From: Thermoanaerobaculia bacterium
GTDB lineage: Bacteria; Acidobacteriota; Thermoanaerobaculia; Multivoradales; UBA5704
DNA: 8,039 nucleotides
Assembly: GCA_025937035.1 (NCBI GenBank)
Contig: JAICSG010000155.1
Coordinates: 1-8,039 of the forward strand
Direction: 5' to 3'
The notes below the pieces were generated by a model. The model worked only from the letters and a program-made list of their open reading frames with translations. It ran no database searches and was not told the origin of the DNA. Position numbers and translations under genes: made by a program. Below are positions 1 to 6,442 of the stretch, one piece after another. The number at the start of each line of letters is the position of its first letter. Within the stretch, counting starts at the first letter, position 1.

Positions 1-570
1 GGGTACCCGCCCGACAGCCGGCGTCTGCGCGCCGTGGTGGAGCGGGTGGCGAAGGAGTCGGGCTGGGACGAGAAGGTCCGGAAGTACAAGGGGACGCGCC
101 GCGGCCTCGGCATCGCCGCCCACCGGAGCTTCCTGAGCTACGTGGCCATCGTGGCCGACGTTTCGCTCAATGAGGCCAACGAGCTGACCGTCAACGAGAT
201 CTACGGCGTGATCGATTGCGGCTTCGCGGTCAACCTGGACCGGGTGCGGGCGCAGATGGAGGGTGGCATCAACTACGGCCTGAGCTACGCCCTGCTCGGC
301 GAGATCACGGTCAAGAACGGAGCCGTCGAGCAGAACAACTTCAACGATTACCAGGTTCTGCGCATCCATCAGGCGCCGAAGAAGATCTATACGTTCATCG
401 AGGAGCCCAGCGCGGAGGTGGCCAGGGATTACGACGGAGACGTACCGCCGACCGGCGCCGGCGAGCCTCCGACCCCCGCGGTCGCGCCGGCCGTGGCCAA
501 CGCGATCGTCGCCGCGGGCGGGCCTCGCATCCGCGAGATTCCGTTCCACAAGACCGTTCGGTTGCTCTGA
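1..570 (+). CDS. Molybdopterin-binding subunit of a xanthine dehydrogenase/isoquinoline oxidoreductase-type enzyme (3' part only)
   Basis: The frame is open from base 1 to TGA at 568-570, so this is the last 189 residues of a gene that begins outside the window. Proteins of this family (xanthine dehydrogenase/aldehyde oxidase large subunit; closest in feel to isoquinoline 1-oxidoreductase beta subunit, IorB) hydroxylate aromatic or aldehyde carbons using a molybdopterin cofactor and pass electrons to a [2Fe-2S] partner subunit. Seen here are the DCGFAVNLDRVRAQMEGG block (fragment residues about 72-89), NNFNDYQVLR (112-121) and the Moco-binding end GAGEPPTPAVAPAVANAI (about 152-169). The Glu of GAGEP (about residue 155) matches the conserved active-site Glu of the superfamily. 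IorB-type proteins often carry a Tat signal, but the N-terminus is not visible. The substrate cannot be told. A Moco synthesis gene (moaC) lies close by. An in-frame GTG at 34 is internal, not the true start. Confidence 0.9.
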   Translation, partial: GYPPDSRRLRAVVERVAKESGWDEKVRKYKGTRRGLGIAAHRSFLSYVAIVADVSLNEANELTVNEIYGVIDCGFAVNLDRVRAQMEGGINYGLSYALLGEITVKNGAVEQNNFNDYQVLRIHQAPKKIYTFIEEPSAEVARDYDGDVPPTGAGEPPTPAVAPAVANAIVAAGGPRIREIPFHKTVRLL

Positions 571-582
571 GGATCAGACGAC

Positions 583-612
583 GCCCCTCTCCCGGGAGAC
601 CGGGAGAGGGGC
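583..612. terminator. GC-rich hairpin between convergent genes, likely bidirectional terminator
   Basis: Bases 583-595 and 600-612 form a perfect 13-bp stem (GCCCCTCTCCCGG against its complement) closed by a GAGA tetraloop at 596-599. It starts 12 bases after the molybdoenzyme stop and lies 9 bases beyond the stop of the minus-strand glycosyltransferase, so it can serve both. Neither side has a real U-tract (the plus side has only a weak ATCTTT at 618-623), so it may be a U-less terminator or an mRNA 3'-end stabiliser. Confidence 0.75.
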
Positions 613-621
613 TCGAAATCT

Positions 622-1293
622 TTACCGGATCTGCCTGTACAGCCGCGCCAGCCGGTGCGGCGAGACCCCGCACAGAAAGAGAATCCAGATCAGCCAGTTG
701 ATGGCCACCGTGCGCACCGCCCCCTGCTCGACGAAGCGGCGGGCGCCGGTCGTCACCGGCTCCGCGATCAGCCTGAAGCCGGGGAGGCGGCGCAGGCGGA
801 GGGCGAAGTCGAGGTCCTCCAGGATCGGCCAGTCGCGGAAGCCGCCCAGGCGGTCGAAGGTCTCGCGGGTGGCCCACTGCGCCTGATCGCCCAGCGGCAC
901 CCGGAGCCAGCGGGTACGCCCGTTGATCAGCCGCTCGCCCAGCCGCTGCATGGGTCGGTCGACGTCGAAGCGCAGGAAGAAGGCGCCGCCGGGGGCTCCC
1001 GCCGCCACGGCCTCGCGGACCCGCTCCGCGCCGCCCTCCGGCAGGGTGGTGTCCGCGTGCAGGAAGAGGAGCACGTCCGCGGTCGAGGCCGTGGCTCCCT
1101 GGTTGAGCTGGCCGCCCCGTCCGGGGGCCCCTTCCACGATCCGGGCGCCGAGAGAGCGCGCCACGGCCACGGTGCCGTCCGTGCTGCCGCCGTCCGAGAC
1201 GATCACCTCGTCGGCCACGGCCAGCGCCGCGGGCAGGTTGCGGCGGACCGTGTCCTCCTCGTTCAGGACAGGAACGATGATCGCCAGTCTCAT
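622..1293 (-). CDS. Family-2 glycosyltransferase, TIGR04283 type
   Basis: A 223-residue GT-A fold glycosyltransferase from ATG (1293-1291) to TAA (624-622). Motifs seen: MRLAIIVPVLNEEDTV at the N-terminus (nucleotide-binding first strand), SDGGSTDGT (33-41), GRGGQLNQGA (58-67), LHADT as the metal-binding DxD-like element (78-82), and GGFRDWPILEDLDFALRL with the ED pair expected for the catalytic base region. It ends in a hydrophobic stretch (INWLIWILFLCG) and the LARLY-R close typical of the TIGR04283 family. That family is named for rSAM/selenodomain-associated or arsenosugar biosynthesis neighbours, none of which is visible here, so the sugar donor and acceptor are unknown. An in-frame ATG at 1314-1312 would add seven residues (MLASRDS). 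Neither start has a strong ribosome site; the shorter one fits the family's usual beginning. Divergent from moaC, with 49 bases between the starts. Confidence 0.85.
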   Translation of the reverse strand: MRLAIIVPVLNEEDTVRRNLPAALAVADEVIVSDGGSTDGTVAVARSLGARIVEGAPGRGGQLNQGATASTADVLLFLHADTTLPEGGAERVREAVAAGAPGGAFFLRFDVDRPMQRLGERLINGRTRWLRVPLGDQAQWATRETFDRLGGFRDWPILEDLDFALRLRRLPGFRLIAEPVTTGARRFVEQGAVRTVAINWLIWILFLCGVSPHRLARLYRQIR

Positions 1294-1342
1294 GGAGTCG
1301 CGGGATGCTAGCATACCGGCTTCGTTTGGAGACTTTGACCTC

Positions 1343-1815
1343 ATGAGCTCGCAAGGTTCCTTCAGCCATCTCGATCCCCAGGGGAACGCCCACATGGTGG
1401 ACGTCTCGGAGAAGCCCGTCACGCGCCGGGTGGCCGAGGCCTCCTGCCGCGTGCTGATCTCCGCGCAGACCCTGATCCGCCTGGCGAACCTCCCCAAGGG
1501 GGATGCCTTCGCCGTGGCCCGCCTGGCTGGCATCCAGGCGGCCAAACGCACCCCGGAGCTGATCCCGCTCGCGCACCAGATCCCGCTCGACCAGGTGGAG
1601 ATCGACATCCAGCCGATCCCCGAGGGAGTGATGATCCGCAGCCACGTGGTGGTCAACGCCCGCACCGGCGCCGAGATGGAGGCCCTGGTCGCCTGCTCCA
1701 CCGCGGCCCTCGCCCTCTACGACATGGTCAAGGCGCTGGAGAAGGGGGCCGTGATCACCGATCTGCGCCTGGAGGCCAAGAGCGGCGGCCGCACGGGCGT
1801 GTTCCGGAGGGACGG

Positions 1816-1819
<4 letters not shown>
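1343..1819 (+). CDS. moaC: Cyclic pyranopterin monophosphate synthase MoaC
   Basis: A 158-residue protein, the normal MoaC length. With MoaA it converts GTP to cyclic pyranopterin monophosphate, the first committed step of molybdenum cofactor synthesis, in the cytosol as a hexamer. Family blocks are all present: HMVDVSEKPVTRRVAEA (17-33), AAKRTPELIPLAHQIPL (66-82) and GAEMEALVACSTAALALYDMVKAL (109-132, described by its ends). The residues corresponding to the E. coli catalytic set are kept: K52, H78, E111, E113, D127 and K130. The start is ATG 1343, with GGAG at 1328-1331 about 11 bases upstream. Its stop overlaps the next start (ATGA, 1816-1819), implying translational coupling to the DUF1343 gene. 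MoaA and the other Moco genes are not in the window. The molybdoenzyme gene ending at 570 is a plausible consumer of the cofactor. Confidence 0.97.
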
Positions 1820-3023
<1,204 letters not shown>

Positions 3024-3027
<4 letters not shown>

Positions 3028-3461
3028 AGGCCCCGCACCTGCTCCGGGTCGAAGACTCCCCTGAGAAATTCGCGCCGCTGGCCGAGGCCGCCCGGGCCCT
3101 GGGGTTGCGGATCGGCTGGCTGGAGCTCGGAGGCACGGCGCATCCGGTCCCGCCGGTCCTGGCGGCGGCCGCGGGCTTGGGCGCTCTCCGGGCCGTGGAG
3201 GTGGGGGAGGGGCGGACGGTGGCCGTGAAGCCGCTGCGGGGCGCGCCGGTCCTCAAGGATCTCCTGCGCGAGCACTTCCGGGGGTGCGCGCTGGTGCTGG
3301 TGCGCGGAGAGCTGAAAGACCTTCCCTCCCTGCGGATCGAGGAGTCGGTCTGGATCGTGACCCCGCCCGGCGCCGCCTCCCGCGGTTACACGCCGGAAAA
3401 GCTCGCCGAGGCGCTCCGCAAGCCCAATCCCTGGAATCTGGAGCCAATCGCCGCGCCCTGA
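3024..3461 (+). CDS. Hypothetical 145-aa protein, third gene of the moaC-namZ unit
   Basis: Not recognised. The best start is GTG at 3024-3026, which overlaps the namZ stop (GTGA) and sits just after a strong GGAGGAGGGGG purine tract (3012-3022). The reading frame is open further upstream, but those starts lie inside namZ. The protein (VKAPHLLRVEDSPEKF at the N-terminus to NLEPIAAP) is a soluble, leucine/alanine/valine-rich, probable alpha/beta protein without transmembrane segments, signal peptide or Cys pair. Short hydrophobic strands such as ALRAVEV, CALVLVRG and ESVWIVTPPG alternate with charged helices (PLAEAARALG, TPEKLAEALRKPNPW). The order and coupling suggest co-expression with the muramidase. 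Codon use is the same GC-rich third-position pattern as its neighbours, supporting a real gene. No function can be assigned. Confidence 0.75.
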
Positions 3462-3621
3462 GCCCTTTCGGGTGGAGGAAAAGCCCTTTCCCCTCCGCCA
3501 GAGCCACCGGACCCCGTCTGAAAAACCTTTCCAGGCTGGAAGAGCGCTCAAGGCCCGATCGACAAGTCTTTTGCCGCGAGAGAAAGGCTTTTCAGGCGCT
3601 CCAAAGACTGACGGGGCGGCC
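3462..3621. repeat. Convergent intergenic region with several inverted repeats
   Basis: This 160-base gap lies between two converging genes. It holds a variant motif GAAAA-(g/a)-CC-TTTC three times: near 3478-3490 and 3519-3531 in direct orientation and 3582-3594 inverted. The second and third copies are 14-base arms (3518-3531 and 3582-3595) complementary at 13 of 14 positions. TTCCAG-G-CTGGAA (3529-3541) is a perfect palindrome, GAGCGCTC (3542-3549) is another, and AGTCTTT/AAAGACT (3565-3571, 3603-3609) is a further pair. GGTGGAGG (3471-3478) can pair with CCTCCGCC (3492-3499) with one G-U. Together these could form 3'-end hairpins for both genes or be a member of a dispersed repeat family. 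No gene is supported here. Confidence 0.6.
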
Positions 3622-5133
3622 CTAAAAGATAAAGCCGCCGCCGTTGTCGCCATCGTTGTTGCCCGGATGGTTCTTGCGGTATTCCTCCGCCTCCGACTGC
3701 GTCGTGCTGATCTTTATGCTCTTGAGCTTCTGCTGGCTCTCCGACTGAGCTCCCCGGCTCCAGAGGATCGTGACGGGCATGTTGTCGTTGATGAACCATC
3801 CGTTTTCCGAGCCGCTGCCCTGAACGAGCCATTTCCTGGCGACCCGGATGACCACGACCCCGCCGCGCGATCCAAAGGACTGCGTCACCGAGGGGTTGGT
3901 CGAATATTCGGTGTAATCGACCCTGCGGCGCGCCATCTGCCGCTCTTCGCTGACCTGCCAGGGAGCCCCCTCGAACGCCACCCCCTCGACGGCCTGTTGA
4001 TTCGAGGGCGCGGAGGGATTCGACGTCGCGGGGGCTCCGCCCGCCGTTCCGTTCTGCAGGATGGCGTTGAATTGCTCGTCGGAGTTGCAGCCGCGAGCCA
4101 GAGTCACGAGCGTATTGGACCCGGCGTTGAGGACCCCGAATTGCGAGGAAAGCGGGGGCGGGCCCCCCGAGAGCCCGAGGCTCTTGGGAGGCGGCAGGGA
4201 CGGCATCTTGAATGTGCTGTTGTTGTTGTTCTTGGATGGAGGAAGGAAGGAGGGCGGAGGCATCAACTGGCTGCTGCTGCTCTGGGACGAAGGGCGGAAC
4301 GAGGGCGGAGGCATCAGCGTGCCGCCGCTCGAGAAGGGGTTGGAGAAAGTCGGAATCTGGATCTGCGGCAACGGCGGAGGGAGGAGATCCTGGGGCACGC
4401 CGCCGTGGATGGAGGTCGGCAGCAAGAAGATCTTGATCCGGGAGGGCTCCCGGTCAGCCGGCTCCGAATGATATACGTACCTCCCCACGTCGCCTCGCCG
4501 GTACCACCGCCGGCCGTCGATCACCTGATCCCAAACCTCGTAGTCCTTGCCGTTCACCGGGTCCCATCTCGCCTGGAGCACCCGTCTTCCATGCGGAGCG
4601 GGAGAGTGTTGCGCGACGGCGCGGGCCGCGGGTGGAGGGACGGCCGGCGCGGTGGCGCGCACGGCCATCCGCTCGGCCTCCGCCTCCAGCAAGGGGTCCT
4701 GCACCAGGGCCAGGCCCCGGCCGAAGGGGTTGCTCACCCGCCCCGCCTTCTGCTGCACCACGTGGGTCAATTCGTGAGCGATCAGGCGCTGGCCGGCGGG
4801 GCTCGCCGGATCGTACCGGCCGGAGGCGAAATAGAGGTGCGAGCCGTGGGCGAGGGCCAGCGCGCCGAGGCCGGCGACCTCCGGGCCGACGTGGACCCGG
4901 ACATCCGAGAGGCCGGTGCGGAAGAGCCCCTCCATCCGCGCCTGCAAGGCTGGCGGCAGCGGCTGGCCCGGCCCCTGGGGCAGCCAGCGCGGAGAGACCG
5001 GGAACGCCACGGCTCCAGGGGCGGCAGGCGCCGGCCGCGGGAGCGGGTCACGGCTCGCCTGGAGCACCTGACGCGCTCTCTGCAATCCTTGAGGGAAGCT
5101 CCCCTGGACGACTCCGGTCTCCGATCCCCGCAT
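3622..5133 (-). CDS. DUF4157 domain protein with repetitive linker and putative ADP-ribosyltransferase-like C-terminus (effector/toxin candidate)
   Basis: A 503-residue protein. ATG at 5133-5131 is preceded by AGGAGG (5143-5138), which fixes the start; the frame is open upstream into the divergent promoter, but that part looks non-coding. Residues about 58-157 are a DUF4157 domain: LPPALQARMEGLF, DVRVHVGPEV, HGSHLYFASGRYDP, then AHELTHVVQQKAGR with a zinc-protease HExxH (H120, E121, H124) and acidic LEAEAERMA (149-157). DUF4157 is known as a domain linked to extracellular contractile injection system cargo and polymorphic toxins. Residues about 158-240 are a variable region with WDPVNGKDYEVWDQVIDGRRWYRRGD. 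Residues 252-330 are a Pro/Ser/Asn linker with LMPPPSF repeated. Residues 340-460 resemble an ADP-ribosyltransferase: LARGC (R347), EYSTNPSVTQSFG (S411/T412), GGVVVIRV, and GSENGW (E443). This last assignment is inference, and the classical ExE pair is not seen. There is no signal peptide. No injection-system structural genes lie in the window. Confidence 0.85.
   Translation of the reverse strand: MRGSETGVVQGSFPQGLQRARQVLQASRDPLPRPAPAAPGAVAFPVSPRWLPQGPGQPLPPALQARMEGLFRTGLSDVRVHVGPEVAGLGALALAHGSHLYFASGRYDPASPAGQRLIAHELTHVVQQKAGRVSNPFGRGLALVQDPLLEAEAERMAVRATAPAVPPPAARAVAQHSPAPHGRRVLQARWDPVNGKDYEVWDQVIDGRRWYRRGDVGRYVYHSEPADREPSRIKIFLLPTSIHGGVPQDLLPPPLPQIQIPTFSNPFSSGGTLMPPPSFRPSSQSSSSQLMPPPSFLPPSKNNNNSTFKMPSLPPPKSLGLSGGPPPLSSQFGVLNAGSNTLVTLARGCNSDEQFNAILQNGTAGGAPATSNPSAPSNQQAVEGVAFEGAPWQVSEERQMARRRVDYTEYSTNPSVTQSFGSRGGVVVIRVARKWLVQGSGSENGWFINDNMPVTILWSRGAQSESQQKLKSIKISTTQSEAEEYRKNHPGNNDGDNGGGFIF
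4250..4316 (-). repeat. 51-base tandem-like repeat and trinucleotide runs in the linker of the DUF4157 gene
   Basis: The 16-base string GAGGGCGGAGGCATCA occurs exactly at 4250-4265 and 4301-4316, 51 bases (17 codons) apart, encoding LMPPPSF twice (residues 273-279 and 290-296). A third degenerate unit, KMPSLPPPK, follows. Between and beside them are (GCT)4 at 4270-4281, encoding Ser4 on the minus strand, and (GTT)4 at 4219-4230, encoding Asn4. All units are multiples of three, so expansion or contraction would keep the frame and vary linker length. Confidence 0.8.
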
Positions 5134-5137
5134 TCGG

Positions 5138-5143
5138 CCTCCT
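5138..5143 (-). promoter_or_regulatory. Strong ribosome binding site of the DUF4157 gene
   Basis: AGGAGG on the minus strand, four bases before ATG 5133. It is the best Shine-Dalgarno match in the intergenic region and decides against the longer open frame that would begin at 5352, inside the leader of the divergent gene. Confidence 0.8.
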
Positions 5144-5155
5144 GAGCGAGCACCG

Positions 5156-5186
5156 ATTGTACCGCTTGCCACACTGCGGCAAACAA
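5156..5186 (-). promoter_or_regulatory. Predicted promoter of the DUF4157 gene
   Basis: On the minus strand TACAAT (5161-5156) matches the -10 consensus at five of six positions. A -35 can be drawn as TTGTTT (5186-5181) with a long 19-base spacer, or as TTTGCC/TTGCCG with a short 15-16-base spacer. Transcription would start near 5149, about 15 bases before ATG 5133. The palindrome at 5166-5182 fills the -35/-10 interval. A 19-base spacer holding a dyad is the layout used by MerR-type activators; with the short-spacer reading it is a simple repressor site. Confidence 0.5.
5166..5182. promoter_or_regulatory. Operator-like palindrome, copy A
   Basis: TTGCCACA-C-TGCGGCAA: 8-base arms around C5174 match at seven of eight positions. 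It lies across the spacer and -35 of the predicted minus-strand promoter, where a bound protein would act directly on the DUF4157 gene. Copy B, 108 bases away, agrees at every position except the centre and the last base. The binding protein is unknown. Confidence 0.6.
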
Positions 5187-5273
5187 CCTGCCGCGGTGCC
5201 CCGTTCCGGCCCGTCTCGCGCACTGATAGGGTACGAGGCGATGTGGAGGCGGCTTGCCACCTCCCTCCCCCTT

Positions 5274-5290
5274 TTGCCACAATGCGGCAT
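5274..5290. promoter_or_regulatory. Operator-like palindrome, copy B
   Basis: TTGCCACA-A-TGCGGCAT: shares 15 of 17 positions with copy A, with arms matching at six of eight positions. It ends 45 bases before the GTG start of the aminotransferase gene, so it lies in the region where that operon's promoter or leader should be. A half-site, TTGCCAC, also occurs at 5254-5260. No convincing -10/-35 pair for the plus-strand operon could be picked out by eye. Confidence 0.55.
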
Positions 5291-5335
5291 GAATCAGGAG
5301 ACCCCAGGGTCCCCCCACGAGAGGAGAGGTGTCCT

Positions 5336-6430
5336 GTGAGTGAGCAGATCAAGTTCTTTCTCCCCGGTCCGACCTATGTCCGCGAGGACGTCCGCCAGGC
5401 GATGACCAAGCCGATGGTGGGCCACCGCTCGGCCGGGTTCAAGGATTTCTACGTCAAGCTTTCGGCCAAGCTGCCGGCCCTGCTGCGCACCAAGGGTGAC
5501 GTCATGGTCGCCTCCGGCAGCTCGACGCTGGTGATGGAGAGCGCCGTCATCTCGTGCGTCCAGAAGGACGTGCTGAACCTGACCAACGGCGCCTTCTCCG
5601 AGCGCTGGCATTCGATCTCCAAGTCCACCGGCCGGTCGGCGGACAAGCTCTCGGCCCCCTGGGGCCAGGCGGTCGACCCCGAGGCGGTGCGCGCCGCCCT
5701 GCGCCGCAAGAAGTACGAGGCCATCACCGTGGTCCACAACGAGACCTCGACCGGCGTCATGAACCCGATCGCCGACATCGCCAAAGTCGTCCGCGAGGAG
5801 AGCGACGCCCTGGTGATCGTCGACGCCGTCTCCTCCCTGGGCGGCGCGCCGGTCGAGACCGACGCCTGGGGGATCGACATCACCCTCGCCGGCACCCAGA
5901 AGGCGATCGCCGTGCCGCCGGGCCTGACCGTCTTCACCCTCTCGGACCGCGCGGCCGAGCGGGCCAAGGCCGTGCCGCACCGCGGCTTCTATACCGACCT
6001 GCTGCGCTACCTCGACAAGCACAAGGAGGGGGGCTTCATCACCACCCCCGCCATCCCTCTGCTGTGGGCGCTGGACGTCCAGATGGACCACATCCTCGCG
6101 GAAGGGATGGAGGCGCGCTGGGCCCGCCATCAGCGGCTCCAGGAGAAGACGGCCGGGTGGGCCGCCTCCCGGGGCTGCGAGTATGCCTCGGCCGAGGGCG
6201 TCCGCTCGCTCACGGTGAGCTGCTTCCGGCCGCCCGCGGGGGTCGATCCGCAGGCGATCGTCAAGGGGTGCACCGAGCGCGGCTACACCATCGGCGGCGG
6301 CTACGGCGACTGGAAGCCGACCACCTTCCGCATCGGCCACATGGGCGAGGTGCGGGAGAGCGACCTCGACGCGTTGCTGCAGGTCATCGACCAGATCCTG
6401 GAGAAGGTGGCCGCTCCGGCCGCCCGCTGA
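5336..6430 (+). CDS. Class-V PLP aminotransferase, probable phosphoserine aminotransferase
   Basis: A 364-residue fold-type I enzyme of aminotransferase class V (alanine-glyoxylate/serine-pyruvate aminotransferase branch). GTG 5336 is chosen because AGGAG (5322-5326) lies nine bases upstream and the family begins just before the PGPT motif (10-13); an in-frame ATG at 5282 would add 18 unlikely residues and lies inside palindrome B. Seen: PGPT, GHRS (29-32), SGSSTLVMES (60-69), LTNGAFSERW (82-91), HNETSTG (134-140), VDAVSSLGG (162-170) with D163 contacting the PLP pyridine nitrogen, and AGTQKAIAVPPGL with PLP lysine K189. Only 12 bases separate it from the phosphoglycerate dehydrogenase gene, so the likely substrate is 3-phosphohydroxypyruvate with glutamate as donor, the second step of serine synthesis. 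It is not the classical SerC sequence type. Serine-glyoxylate or alanine-glyoxylate transamination remains possible. Confidence 0.9.
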   Translation: MSEQIKFFLPGPTYVREDVRQAMTKPMVGHRSAGFKDFYVKLSAKLPALLRTKGDVMVASGSSTLVMESAVISCVQKDVLNLTNGAFSERWHSISKSTGRSADKLSAPWGQAVDPEAVRAALRRKKYEAITVVHNETSTGVMNPIADIAKVVREESDALVIVDAVSSLGGAPVETDAWGIDITLAGTQKAIAVPPGLTVFTLSDRAAERAKAVPHRGFYTDLLRYLDKHKEGGFITTPAIPLLWALDVQMDHILAEGMEARWARHQRLQEKTAGWAASRGCEYASAEGVRSLTVSCFRPPAGVDPQAIVKGCTERGYTIGGGYGDWKPTTFRIGHMGEVRESDLDALLQVIDQILEKVAAPAAR

Positions 6431-6442
6431 GGGGGAGATCGC

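Noticed and set aside
395..1645. 416-codon open frame on the minus strand
   Set aside because: Crosses the glycosyltransferase and moaC in the wrong frame; its composition is Arg/Gly/Pro-rich as in other shadow frames.
1294..1701. N-terminal extension of the glycosyltransferase to 1701
   Set aside because: It lies antisense to moaC; the family starts at MRLAIIVPVLNEE, at 1293 or at most 1314.
4219..4316. CRISPR-like or minisatellite array
   Set aside because: Only two exact 16-base copies plus triplet runs, all inside a coding frame and encoding a Pro/Ser/Asn linker; no spacer structure.
3472..5145. 557-codon open frame on the plus strand opposite the DUF4157 gene
   Set aside because: The minus strand has the DUF4157 signature, a strong ribosome site and a predicted promoter; the plus-strand product is Arg-rich with no recognisable domain.
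5134..5335. Small RNA or riboswitch in the divergent region
   Set aside because: The only clear structure is the two short dyads, better explained as protein-binding sites; no conserved aptamer pattern was recognised.
5134..5352. N-terminal extension of the DUF4157 protein to an ATG at 5352
   Set aside because: It would run through the palindromes, the predicted promoter and the divergent gene's leader; AGGAGG next to ATG 5133 fixes the shorter start.
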